Source: Sipunculus nudus
Taxonomy: Eukaryota; Annelida; Sipuncula; Golfingiida; Sipunculidae
Direction: 5' to 3'
DNA length: 64,000 nt
Assembly (NCBI GenBank): GCA_026874595.1
Contig: CM049312.1
Location: 54,875,429-54,939,428 of the forward strand
A program made the translations under genes and the position numbers. This document shows, in pieces, positions 1 through 19,991 of the stretch. The notes under the pieces are model-generated. The model had not been told where the DNA came from, searched no databases, and was given only the letters and a program-made list of their open reading frames with translations. Numbering within the stretch: the first letter of the stretch is position 1; every line of letters starts with the position of its first letter.

Positions 1-7796
<7,796 letters not shown>

Positions 7797-8283
7797 AGGT
7801 CATAGATGAAGGGAGCTGGAGCTGAGAACGGCAGGTTTCTTACTCTGTGTACCTCTTGTTGATATTTAACGTACCAAATTCACTTCTACGTAGCTGACAT
7901 ACAGTGTGGACTACCAAGGGGCTGAGCCCTGGTGCTCCGTTTATTCCTTCTTCACTCATGACTTTTGATAATAAGGTCAAGGTGACATGAGTGCAGGTGC
8001 TAATGTCAGCTGTGTGGGTTCAAGGTCATGAAGGTGTACACAGGTCATGGGGAACAAATAAGGTTGAGTAAAGTTTAGGCAAATGATATGCATATATTGT
8101 ATGTAGCCAAAACCATAATGTTCAGTAACAGATTATTAGCTTTTATTATAAGAATATATTATAATTAGGTCTTTTTAACTGTTTAGTTTGAATAACCTTT
8201 TGTTGACATATATAGCCAAATATAATCAGCTGCATGCTGCAGTGAATGAAAATGCTGTTAATGTAGGAGGTTCTGCTTATGTT

Positions 8284-8521
8284 TTCTGTCTGTGGCAGTT
8301 TTGTAAGTAGTTTTTTACGAAGCTAACATAGATAAATATATAAGAACTTGCTTACATTCTGTATATATTGATATTTTATTATTTTTATATACACCCTGTA
8401 AACATGGTGCAAGTCCTTATATATAAATATTGTCATTTAACATGAAGAATGTACATTCCAGATACACCTGCTATTATTTCAAAATTGTATTGTAACAATA
8501 CGGTAACTGCCACAGACAGAA
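8284..8521. repeat. Inverted repeat with perfect 17-bp arms
   Basis: TTCTGTCTGTGGCAGTT at 8284-8300 is the exact inverse complement of 8505-8521. About 204 bp of AT-rich sequence separates the arms. It could be a small TIR element or a structured part of the ERK 3' UTR. Confidence 0.75.
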
Positions 8522-8831
8522 GTCCTGCATACCATGAACATTCTGATGAGCATATAAGGGATTATGAGTGAATATAGTTGTCAGATGATCCTACCTGACC
8601 TGGTTGTGACCTGGAGGTTAAAGGTCATATTCAAGAGGGGGTTTCTGTTACCACTGATAGACTTTGGAGTTTTGGACATTTTAAAGTAAGCCCATGCATT
8701 AATACTGCTTGTTCAGTAGTTAATGACATGAGAATCTGAATAGGATGCTTGTCTTTAATTACTTTAATTTATACCTGTGAAAGAATAGATAAAGGTATTA
8801 AGGAAATTATAAAAGATAATATTGTTCAGTG

Positions 8832-8864
8832 ATTGATTTTATGTGATATCACATAAAAATCAAT
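8832..8864. repeat. Near-perfect 33-bp palindrome
   Basis: ATTGATTTTATGTGAT is followed directly by its inverse complement with one extra A. No spacer is present, so it can form a tight hairpin. Confidence 0.75.
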
Positions 8865-11077
8865 GTTCTTAAAATGAGGTGACTACAGATTGATATGGAA
8901 TAGGCGTTTCTTTGATTGTATTACATTGTTATACCAAAAGAGATGGTACTGTGTATTGTAAATAATATGAAACATCCTTTTTGTCATTGTTATTTTGAAA
9001 TGTAGTCTGTGTCAGTAGTGTGTGTACTGCTTGTCTGCTTTCTTTGCCACGGGGCAACGTTTTACTTAATTGTGAGTGTTCAGATCCCAAGGAAGTAGTC
9101 AAATTTTTTTTTTCACTTCATTATTTTTATACTGGAATGATAATGTGTACAGAGATTTATATTATCTTAGTGAAGGTTTTTGTAAACATTTGTAGCTGAA
9201 ACCTTCAAGAATATAAAACTGGTATTTTATACTTTAATTCTGCATATAATATATGGAAAAGGAGAAAATTAAATTGTATTTATCAGGAAGGTAGGAATTT
9301 ATCTGTTATTTGGTCATGTTGGGCCACACTCCATTGCACACACAAACACACACACTTGCATATCAGAGTGCTTTAACTTGAAATTTGATAGTGACATATA
9401 TGGTCATAGTGCAATTTCGCATAAATATTATATTATGACTCTGCAGGTCTCTTTGTAGATCTGTGTAAATCAACAGGAAAAAGAGATTTCATTGTAATTA
9501 TATATTTAGTGGCAATACATCTGCAGTGATGACTGTATGGAATGTAATAAACTGGGAGATCAAGACTTAGCTGACCGTTTGCAAGTCACAGGTTTCATAA
9601 GGAATAAAGGTTTAAACATATAAGAGGATTAAAATGAAATATAATCACAGGTAAAAGAAATGGAGGGCACTTGCAATGTTATACCCACCATATTAAAGAC
9701 AAGCCGTGAATAAAACTAAAGACAAGCCATGCGTGACACTATATTAATGAACTGTGATACACTAAACCAGTGGTCTATGGTAGTTGATTAAATTATATCT
9801 GTACATCACTGGCCCACTACACAGATGATCAGTGCAGTCATCACATGTCTGAAAGCATTTGATCATGTGTAGTGTCACTGTATTGAGTGGCATGAGCAGT
9901 TAATATATATCCAGTCATTTATAGGACATCATGACTACCCTTAAAGAAAGAAAACATAAACAGACCAATTAGAATCAGAACATAGTGTTCATTCGCAATG
10001 AGGTGGCTGGCATTTAAATTTTATGTGCAGGTGATCTGCAGATTCTCATGAACTTAATCTTTAACTCTTTGCTTGTGTGGTAATGTGAAGCAAGGCAAAA
10101 TATTGGTTGAGACCTTGTTTTATGAGATGAAAAGATTAAACTGACACCATTTCACAATAGCCTCTGATTTCAGAAGGCGTGTACATAAATGGTGTCAAGA
10201 TCTGTAGGTTATACATGTACATTCAAATATATAGACACTGTTATAGAGGTATTAAATAAAATAAGAAGAAATCAGTCTACATCGTTTACAGTAAAATAAG
10301 AAGAAATCAGTCTGTATCCTCTGCAGTGGTCATACAATGTGTAGCCCTTGCCTCTGATTATTAATGGTTACAAAAGACAAATGATGCCTTTACTCTTGTT
10401 AATACAAATTCAGATTACAGAGCAGACAGTTGTTTAGATTTACATTGGGCATAATATTACTGGGTGTGAACTTGGGTTATGACACTGTATTGTTGTATTG
10501 TTTCATTCTCATAAGCTGTCTCTGTATTGATTGATGTATTAGTGATATCTCTCAGCACCATATTAAACATGCAAGGTGAAACACCATTGGTCAGAAAAGT
10601 GTTAAACATCATCTGATTGGCTATCACACAAACCAATAGAAGGGAGTTTACAGATCAGACATTGAGTATTTCTGAAGACTGCAAACAATTGCTTGATAAG
10701 CAGTGAGTAAGATGTCAGGTTTGATCATTGAAACCCTCCATGAACAAATAAGAATTTTCAAATGGAAAATAAGACTGATGTACCTTGTATGTAGGGTTGG
10801 GACAGTATAAGTTTATTATATCATGATAATGATACCAACTCTTATTTGATATATCTGGTGCAGGAACTCGTGGACTTGTCATCATATGTCAGGTGTCGGT
10901 ACTTTCTGCGACTACCAGCATCAGACTCCAGAGAACACATCTCTGTCAGTTATGGTATATGGTATATATGGTATTGGATATTGTTTCATGTGAAAAACTT
11001 CCCAATACAGGTGGTATCATGAGAGAATGTGTCATTAAAGCCCTAGCAAGGACACTTAATGCATCAGGACCATTTAT

Positions 11078-11340
11078 TCTGTCACACCTGCATGATGCAT
11101 CAACTCAGTGCAGAGGATGCATGTCCAATCTCTGTATGCTTTCTCAGGCAACACATTTGGAAAAATACCCACCAGTATTTATGACAAATTTAGCTTCCAT
11201 GACATATTCTGTCACACATGCATCCTGCATCAACTTAATGCAGAGGATGCATGTCCATTCTCAGTTTGCTTTCTTAGGCAACACACTAGGAACTGAAAAA
11301 CCCACCAGTATTTATGACAAATTTAACTTCCATGACATCG
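11078..11340 (+). repeat. Tandem duplication, about 130 bp x 2
   Basis: Both copies share TCTGTCACAC, ATGCATCAACT, GCAGAGGATGCATGTCCA, GCTTTCT.AGGCAACACA, CCCACCAGTATTTATGACA and TTCCATGACAT. Copy one runs about 11078-11206 and copy two 11207-11340. An ORF of 158 codons (10893-11369) crosses both, but the repeats are read in different frames of it, so coding is unlikely. Confidence 0.8.
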
Positions 11341-11826
11341 GCTGTCGCCTTGACTACTTAAGAGAGTAACGATTATGAACACTGACATTCATGATTGGAG
11401 CTGACTGTAAATTTTAAAAGTTTTATCAAATATTTCAGGGTTTTCTAGACAGTTTAATGTGGTCTTCATAAATTGGGAGGCGTAAAATTTGTACCTGACA
11501 GAGGGGAGGAGGGTTTATTTGACATGTTGAATATTGCATGATGGGATTGTTGTCTCATTGTTAATTGTTAACGGAATTACAGCCTGTAAAGCTGACAAGA
11601 ACATTTTGTTGTCAATATTTATTTGATTTTGTTGAAGCATTGTGCAGCTGGGATCCCCTTGTTATAAACTGTGACTGATTTCTTATTGTTTATCTTTCAT
11701 ATACATGGAGTGATGTGCTACTTCCGTGAACCTTGGCACAGGTTTCTCACTGTACTCTAGGTTTGTACAAAACCTTCCTAACTTTGTACTGAATTATTAT
11801 CAAATATCTATCTCATAAAATTGTGA

Positions 11827-11832
11827 AATAAA
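11827..11832 (+). terminator. Candidate distal polyadenylation signal of ERK
   Basis: AATAAA lies just upstream of a TG-rich stretch (GTGGTGATATGAGACTATTGTT). It is the last good signal before repeat-dominated DNA. Nearer signals are at 9546 and 9603. Confidence 0.4.
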
Positions 11833-11953
11833 CTAAATGCTGTGGTGATATGAGACTATTGTTGTTTATAGTTGAGCTCAAATAGCTATTAAACATATGG
11901 ACTGTTGCTTTAAATGCCTTGCAATTCAGATTATTCCCTTCCTGTCAACAAAC

Positions 11954-12409
11954 TTAAAGCCGGCCGTTCACCTGCCTTTTCTGAACATGATTACATGATT
12001 TCTGGCCTATTTAATGATCATATAATACATATTAATGAACTCTTAAGTAAATTCTGCCAAGAAAGGTTCTTATAATGATTGCCCTTGTGCTGGATGTATG
12101 ATCTTGTTATTTACAATTTGTTAATACACATGGTACATGCACCCATTTTGAAAAACAGAAAAACCATGTAACTGAAAGTGGTGGTTGCATATGTGCGGAA
12201 GTGGAAAGGTCATTAGTTGCAAACAGCCATTTGCAAAACTATGGTTCTTCTAACTTCCCAATAGATTTCCATGTTAATTGTTTGTGGACTATTTTGTCTT
12301 GCCCCCCACATGTTATAAATACATGGATATTAACAAAACAGCCTGTGTACCATGGGATCTGGATTGTCTTTATTTTATAGACCTCAGATATCTGAATAGG
12401 CCCCTTTAA
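11954..12409. mobile_element. TTAA-flanked MITE, copy 1
   Basis: It is bounded by TTAA on both sides (11954-11957 and 12406-12409). The inner ends are AGCCGGCCGTTCACCTGCC and, inverted, AGGGGCCTATTCAGATATC, imperfect inverted repeats. The interior is shared with 43656-44134 and 59863-60236 (for example CTGGATGTATGA, GGTTGCATATGTGCGGAAGT, AGGTCATTAGTTGCAAA). TTAA target sites are typical of piggyBac-type transposition. There is no transposase. Confidence 0.65.
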
Positions 12410-12756
12410 AGTAAGTATTATAAATGTTAAGACAAAATTGAAGAGTCCAAGCTAAACCTCTAATATATAGAAAATGGGTTGTTTTGTAGATATTCATGTT
12501 TGCAGACACTATGTTTGTTCAGGTATTAGCTAGATGAACAGTTATGATGAACTCCATGTACAGCAGACCATACACACTGTTTACAAGTGATGAGGTTTTT
12601 AGACCAAGATTTAGACAACTAGATCCAAACCAAAAGATCCAAGGCCAAGACTTAAAGACAAAATTTTCTAACAAAATATCACTGAACCCTTGATAATCAG
12701 GCAGAATATATTGCTACCGGTCCAACACTGAGAGCAGATAACCTCTTTATAATCTC

Positions 12757-13109
12757 AGCTGAATGCAAGTCATCTGAGCGCAGGTGAGCATAAATAACCA
12801 ACCCCCCCCCCCCCCTTCCAATTCAGTTCTAGGTCCACAATGAATGCACTAACACAATTATTACAACATTTTATGGAGAAAATGAAGTAAACATGTTTAC
12901 CCTGATGCAAGTGCCTAGTGTTCGGGTTTTCGAAGCCCCCCCCCACCCCCACCAGTGCAAAAGGAAACTTTACAGTCTTCATGTCAGTTCTTGGGGTAGT
13001 TCCTGAGCACTGAGGATAGTATTTTTATTGCAACTTCAGAAAATCTATGGTGATGCAGTTATAACTGTTACAATCAGCTGAGCGTCATAACCCATGGGTC
13101 CCTTGTTTT
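12757..13109 (-). mobile_element. Short hairpin-ended repeat copy
   Basis: One end carries CTCAGCTGAATGCAAGTCAT.CTGAGC, a variant of the family hairpin. The other carries CAGCTGAGCGTCATAACCCA.GGGTCCCTTGTT, inverse of the family 5' end. The 350-bp interior contains C-runs and no gene. The orientation is the same as the 15826-18398 copy. Confidence 0.7.
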
Positions 13110-14361
13110 CCACTGGAATCGCGATAGACCAGGCCTGATGCAAGTCCAAGGCTTTGAAAAAGTGGACTCGAGTCCAAGTCTGGACTCATTTGAGTCATAC
13201 TTCACAGAAAATAGCAGGTTGCTTTCACACAAGGAAGACTCCTGCGCTAGCAGAGAGCACAAGCAATTTTCTATTTAATACCTACATAACATATTTCTAT
13301 CAAATGCGTAATGTTAAATGTGATTGTGTTCAAATCTTTGCCTTATATGTATATTAAATAATATAACTATTCTTAAGCAAGGACCATTATGAGGAATTTA
13401 TGATTATGGGTGGATTTTCCCAAATCCAGACCTTTTAACTGCTGTACTGGACATACATAAACCAAAACTTTTAAAACTATGGGACCAGTAATAACCAGAC
13501 GATTGACTGCAGAACAAGAGTTTTTCAGTAGAACCATTAACTGTGAGTCGTTTGGAGCTGTAGCTTTTGTCCTTGTCCATCTACTGGCCAGCTGGCTCTC
13601 CATTTGCACACTACAGTTTTAAATGTTTCATCAAGACAGGTCCTGGTAAAAAATCGGAGAACATAAAAGGTTCCATTATCGTTAAATTGAAATAATGTGC
13701 TTCGTTTAAACAAACAACCCTGACATTATGTAAATTTGAAACAATCCGCTTGGGGACAACTGTTTCTTCAAAATCCTCAATAACAGTTTCAAAAGTTTAC
13801 TACTGAGACATTTCTGTCATGTTGTGTAAAAAGATATGCAGAAGATCTGATTTCTCAATAATGACTGCATGGATTGCATTAATTTGCAGTATATTATGAT
13901 CCTAAATGTCTTTGTTCGTCATGTGAAACTGGTGCCAACTTCAGTCTTTTTTTTTTTATTTTTAAAAATAATTTTGTTTTACAGTAATTTCAGACTGCAA
14001 ACAGCTGTAAAGTCACAGTTCTAGCTCACCATATATTTTACATCACATCTAAAAAAATGAAATAAATGTCATTTTCAGTGCTGCCACTTAGGATTTAATG
14101 GAAAGTATAAAATCTAACAAGAATAAAAGTATACAATGTAGTAAAATGGAAAAAAGTACAATTTTTGTGAAATTTCACAGCATGTGACTCTTCTGAACAA
14201 ACCTCAAGTATGAAAGTGAACAGATATATTCAAGTATTCCATATATCCAGTGATTTTGTAAACATTGGCAAAATCACAGAAAAAAAAGAAATATTAACAG
14301 AGCATGTCTATAGCATTCCCTTAGTTCAGGTAAATGGCCTAATCTAAAATAAGTATGAAAA

Positions 14362-15825
14362 AAGGGACCCATGGGTCACGTTGCTCAGCTGAATTTTGGA
14401 AAATATTAGCAAATGCAAAATATTCTTATTTCCTCAGTTTTTCATGTATATTAGCACTTCAAAAGCTAAGAGGAAATGGCCCTGCTAAAAGTTAACTCTG
14501 TAGATTATAGAATAATGGACATAAGCTAAAACATATCCACTGTGTAATAAACTTGTGGCCTAAAACCATACGATAAGTGTTATATGAAAGTTAAATTTCA
14601 TAACCAATGAATGTGTGAAGAAATTAAGTTTTCAATAGTTAAATATATGGCCATATGATTTAAAAAAATTATGGGAGAAAGAGAAAGGCTCCCTGTGGTA
14701 TTAACTGCATACAGCTTGATCAAGCTCAACAAAGAGAGAGGGCTTGCAGGATTTATGGGATTACATAACAACAGCCGGGCATAGAGAGCTGCACTGAACG
14801 ACCTACAGTGACCCCTAAGTGGGCTGCTTAAAAATGTAAGGGAACACAACATGAGCCTCCACAAAAATTCAATAAATAGCCTAATTTTTGAGCTTTTATT
14901 TTCAAATTTAAGATTTTAGCAGATTAAATCCTTGTGTGTTAATGCTGTGAAAATTAAATCAACTGTACTTGCAGGAAAAAAATCGTGCTGTGGCCAAAGT
15001 TGGGCAATATTTAAGGTACTGATTTTATATTTATGCTAATAGTTTGAAAAATTGCATCTAATTTTCGGTGTACAATTGAATCTTGATTAAATGAAGTTTA
15101 AAAAAGTAAAAAAAGTCTCTAGCTTCAACAATTATTATGTTAAGTAAGTAAATATATTTACTTATTTTTTTTTCAAGTTGCATTATGTTTGGGCCCATAA
15201 CTTCAACAAATTATGCAATACTGACCTAATTTTTGGAATGTACATAGGAAATGTATGGAAGAGTATGCATATTTACTGTGATCAAATTCAGATGAGTGGT
15301 TTTGATATTAGGCATTCCTGAAGTGTAAAAATGATTTTAGTAAAAAATTGAGGTTTTCCTTAATTTCTCAAAGGAAAAAGGTCGCAGTTTTTGGCTTGGA
15401 TGGAGATCTTAGAGACATCTAACATTATGCAAATTTTGATTTCCCAGGCAAAGTTTTAGTAAACAAAATAGGGGTCATGATGCTAGAAAGTACAAATACA
15501 TTAAGGCCTCTAAAAACTTCGATAGCTGGACTATTTTTTAAGCTTATACTTTCAAAATTCATCAGATTAAATTCATATGTAAACTGGCTGTGAAAATTAA
15601 ATCAAATATACTTACAAGGAAAAAACGTGCCATGGTCGTTGGGCGAAATATAAGGTACCAATTTTTTATTTTTGCTTATATTATAAAAAATTTAAAAGAT
15701 TTCAATATAATTTTGGGTATACACTTTATATTTGATTAATTAAAGTTATATTACTGGAAAATAAGTCCTTAGCTTGAACAAGTTTTCTGTTAAGTGATCA
15801 AATATCTTTCCTGATTTTTAGCTCA
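14362..15825 (+). mobile_element. Hairpin-ended repeat copy, 3' truncated
   Basis: It begins with the family 5' end (AGGGACCCATGGGTCACG then GCTCAGCTGA). It then holds one core unit (about 14880-15480) and half of a second (15490-15825), recognised by GTGCCATGGTC, AAGGTACCAATTTT, GGGCCCATAACTT and TTTTGATATTAGGC. The second unit stops abruptly at the hairpin of the oppositely oriented neighbour. No ORF of note. Confidence 0.75.
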
Positions 15826-18398
15826 GCTGACTATAAGTCATCTGAGCTATAGTCGTGGTCCATTGTCCGTCGTCCGTCCGTCTGTCCGTCCGTCCGAGAT
15901 GTGGCACTTTTTAAAACTGTAAGATGTAGGAATCCAAAATTCGGCATAATGTTAGATGTCCCCAAGATCTCCTTCCAAGCCGAAAACTGGGTCTTTGCGA
16001 CTTCGTTCCTTTGAGAAATTAAGGAAAAACCTCAATTTTTTATTTAAAAAAATTTTCACACTTCAGGACTGCCTAATATCAAAACCTCTCATCTGTTTTT
16101 CCTCATATTTACCATAAATATCCCTCTATATAGTTCCTATGTACATGCCAGAAATTATGTCTGTATTGTATAATTTAAAAAAGTTATGGGCCCAAACATA
16201 ATGCATTTTGTAAAAAATCAGGAAAGATATTTAATCACTTAACACCAAACCTGTTAAAGCTATGGACTTTTTTTCCAGTAATATAACTTTAATTGATCAA
16301 AATTAAATTGTATACCCAAAATTAGATCAAAATCTTTTAAAGTTTTTAAAATATTAACAAAAATAAAATTGGTACCTTAAATTTTGCCCAACTTTGACCA
16401 TGGCACGTTTTTTTTCCTGTAAGTACTGTGGATTTAATTTTCACAGCATGTTTATGTTAGCATTTTGTCTGTTAACACCAAAAATTTGAAACCAGTTGAT
16501 CAAAAACTAGATTTTATCCAAGTTTTCAAGCACCATGTAACATATTGTTTACATCAAGCTAGTGTTATGCAGTTTGCAAGAGCTCAGCTCCCCAGCTTCA
16601 GCTTTCAGTTCCTAATTTTAAAATTTGGCATACAATTAGATGTCTCCAAAATCCCCTACCATGCCAAGAATTTGGTCACTAGGACTTAATACCTTCAAGA
16701 TATTAATGAAAAACTTCATTTTTCCAATAAAAACCCATTGTTACACTTCAAGACTGCCTAATATCAAAACCACTGATCTGACTTTAATCATATATAATAT
16801 TTATATTTTTCTATACATTCTCTATGCACATGCCAGAAATGATGTCAGTATTGCGTAATTGTTTTAAGTTATGGGCCCAAACATAATGCATTTTGTAAAA
16901 AAAATAAGAAATATATTTACTCCCTTAACAAAGGGATTGCTGAAGCTAGAGATTTTATTTCAGGGATGTAATATTATTTAATCAAGATTCAATTGAATAC
17001 CCAAAATTAGTTCTGAATTTTTCAAATTTTATAAGTTATTGGTATAAATATAAAATTAGTACCTTAAATTTTGCCCAACTTTGACCATGGCACGTTTGTT
17101 TCCTGTGAGCACTGTTGATATAATTTTCATGTCATGCACACATAAGGATTTCAGCTTTTTAGTTTAGAAAGCTGAAAGAAATTGGCCAAAAATTGAAGCT
17201 TTGTTCTCTCCAGCCCCTCTTGAGTCACCTGTATGTTGACCTTGTTGAACTTACAGCAAATTATGCATGCTTGAAGTGAGGCATTCACTGGGGCAGCCAG
17301 GCAGCTTATGGCCAGCCACAGTTGATCCAGGTGTCCAACCAAACTCATCTAGTAGTTTTAACCAACAACATAACAATTAACAATAAATTAATAAATTTTT
17401 ATTGATTTTTAATAACAAATTAAAGAAAAATAGAAAAGGAATTTGTTAGTTTGTAATAACAGGAAATTAACTTGCAGTTACTGATGATATAAGAATCTTG
17501 TATCAATGGATAGAATGTCATATATTCCAAATAACACCATGCAGTATTTTTCAGTTCAATTTTAATGATAAAAAAGTAAATCATATTTTCATTACTAATC
17601 ATTAGGGATCATATGAAGGAAATTAATGATAGACAAAGATGCAGTTGATAATATTAATCTGATTCCTACTGTGTCTAGTGTGTACATTGATGTGAAATAA
17701 CTCCAAAATGAATATATTACATTTATTTTTTTTAATATAAATAAAAGCCATAAAACCAGGTACTTATGATCATTATCTAAATGTGTGAATTTTGTATATT
17801 CTGGATTCTCAACATCATTGTTTGTTGAAAACTATATAAATACCCGACATGGTGCAAATACTTTGCAATTGTATTTTAATATATAATTTTATAAAATTTC
17901 TTGCATAAAGAATGGGAATTCAGGAAAAAATGAAAGTATATGAATACCAGTGCAAATACTTTCAAAATGTATTCATGAATGCATTCATGAATATATTCTT
18001 CAATATTATTTTAATAATCACTTCAGTTATATTTCATTTTAAAAAATCATACGATTCTCTTATTATTTTAAATAAAAATTATATTTGGGACAATATTTGT
18101 AATTTTTTTTTAATAAATAGTTAAACTCTTATATTATATGTTCTGCTTATAAGTTATATATGGCCAAGTCAAAATCTGTGTGACAATAGTACTCCATTTG
18201 TTAATAAAATAAATGAAATCAGTCCTCTTCCCTGTCTCCAAAGGTACTATCAAAATCATACAGAAGCTAAACAACAACAACTCATAATACAGCTTATATT
18301 TATTACCACACAAAACCAGCATGTGCCGCATTTCTAAATAATATTTTTTTATCATATATAACAGCTGAGCGCCATGACCCATAGGTCCCTTGTTTGTG
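15826..18398 (-). mobile_element. Hairpin-ended repeat, full-length copy (left inverted arm)
   Basis: The left edge is the family hairpin (two 12-bp arms, GCTCAGCTGACT and AGTCATCTGAGC, around ATA), followed by a GTCC-rich run (CCGTCCGTCCGTCTGTCC). Two tandem core units follow at about 15900-16450 and 16620-17120. Then comes about 1.2 kb of AT-rich sequence, ending in CAGCTGAGCGCCATGACCCA and GGTCCCTTGTTT. It is an inverted copy of 24000-26637; a sampled 91-bp stretch differs at about seven places. ORFs inside are short and repeat-derived, with no recognised transposase. Confidence 0.85.
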
Positions 18399-19650
18399 TA
18401 TGTTATAAAGCTATCCAAGGGCTACATTCGTACAAAAATTTTTTCCTGATCGGTCAAACGGTTCCCGAGATATGTGGGTTTATGTGTGGAAACAGATGCA
18501 CAAGTGGACGCTGGGCAGAGAGGAAAGGTCAGAGGTCAACATGAATTGGTAAGGCACAAGTTCACATGTGACCCGATAACTGGTGTAAGTTTCGGAAAAT
18601 CAATCCAGTAGTCTCAGAGGAGTTCTCCAGAAACGGGGGCGGCGGTGGAACCCGGTCAAAAACATAGTATTTGCAAAACCTCGTTTTGGCGGATACAGTT
18701 AACACAGGAATTTCATTTCACTGGTGCCGAAACATTTCAACAAATTTTCGGTCAAGTTTGAAGATGGACGACCCTTTCCTAATTCTCAAGGTCACAGAGC
18801 TTATAACAGAAAAAACTTAGGAGCTTATTTCTCATGAACCACTGGATGGATTGTTTTGGGATGTGGAATGGTCATTTGCCTTGATGATCTCTTAAGTGCT
18901 GGATGACTTACAAAGACTGGGACCAGACCTACTACATACCTCTCTAGTTCCAACTGAACAAGAGACTAATATTACATGAATACTTGTTACTGTTACCACC
19001 CATAAATACTGCTCTTTTGGCTAAGGGCTTTTGTCAGCTTTTGCTGATATTCTAGTTACCCTCGAGAAAGGGTAAGCTAACAGTTTTAGAAAGAGATATT
19101 GACAGATACCATGAATAGGTCCCTTTCATGGGGAAATGTATATCCTGGTCCGGGGACAAAACCACATCACTGATGCTAGTTTATTTCTAGTTAACCTGCG
19201 CGAAGCAAAGGTTTTTTGTTTCCACTCAATTCTGTCTACATTTCCGCAAGATATCTAAAGAACAGTATCACAGATGTTATTAAAATTTTCCATATAGGTT
19301 GGTATTGTGAAAATCTTTAAGAAGTTCAATTATGGTGTAAATCCAAGCTAAATAACCATGGATTGTGAGTTTTATGTTTTTTTTATAGCACAACTACACT
19401 AGGACATGCAGCATGTGATTATATTGGAGTAGGAGTCATGACATCACAGAGGACAACGACGTATCCCTGAAAGGTGTCAGTAAATCAACAGACAAGGCAG
19501 GCTCATGGCTGTTGTGTTTATAGTCAAAGATAGCAATACCATCTACTTTCATATCATTAACATCTCAGATACAAGAACTGCAAAGAAACTGTCCCGTCTG
19601 AGAAATGCATGAATAATTGCACTGTCTCACTTTTCTCTTAAGTAACCATA
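18399..19650. other. Gene-free stretch, probably old repeats
   Basis: No coding exon is recognised. The stretch has phrases typical of invertebrate interspersed repeats (CTCATGAACCACTGGATGGA; GGTCAAACGGTTCCCGAGAT). A motif near 19052 (TCTAGTTACCCTCGAGAAAG) partly recurs near 19190 (TCTAGTTAACCTGCGCGAAG). Confidence 0.5.
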
Positions 19651-19654
19651 CTTA

Positions 19655-19988
19655 GGCCAAAAAAAATTAAAGGTATGGTTCTCAGGCACCACCGCATCAA
19701 TTTTAAACCCCCGCATCAAAAATTTTTATTTTGATTTTCAATAAAAACTTTCCAATTTTGAGCTGCTGCCGCTCCGACATTTCTTTCACGAAGATAAAAC
19801 CATACAATTTCCTTTGTTTTGTAGTGCTTTTACTTATTTAGCAAAATAAAACTGTTATTTTCATACTTTTCTCTTATCATTTGACATTTTTATCGAAACA
19901 TACCAAAAAATTTAAAATAAAAAAAGCACCCGCCCGCATTGATTCCTGAAAAAAAGTGCCTGAGAACCATACCTTTTTTTTTTTGGCC
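19655..19988. mobile_element. Harbinger-like MITE with 3-bp TTA target duplication
   Basis: The 334-bp element is flanked by TTA (19652-19654 and 19989-19991). It has long inverted ends: left GGCC, an A-run, then GGTATGGTTCTCAGGCAC; right GTGCCTGAGAACCATACC, a T-run, then GGCC. The last 18 bp match perfectly. A TWA 3-bp duplication is typical of PIF/Harbinger. The interior has no ORF. Confidence 0.75.
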
Positions 19989-19991
19989 TTA

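Larger units (their letters stand above)
7797..11832 (+). other. Probable long 3' UTR / 3' flank of the ERK gene
   Basis: About 4 kb without a recognisable gene follows the ERK stop codon. It contains AATAAA signals at 9546, 9603 and 11827. It also holds an inverted repeat (8284-8521), a palindrome (8832-8864), a 35-40 bp tandem duplication near 10258-10315, and a tandemly duplicated stretch at 11078-11340. Long ERK 3' UTRs are common in animals. The real end needs transcript data. Confidence 0.5.

Noticed and set aside
10893-11369. 158-codon ORF as a protein gene
   Set aside because: It spans a tandem repeat in the ERK 3' flank, lacks splice context and has no recognisable domain.
16465-16858. 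ORFs inside the inverted repeats (also 25595-25813) as conserved proteins
   Set aside because: They match only because the DNA is a duplicated repeat; they are short, low-complexity and not tied to a known family.
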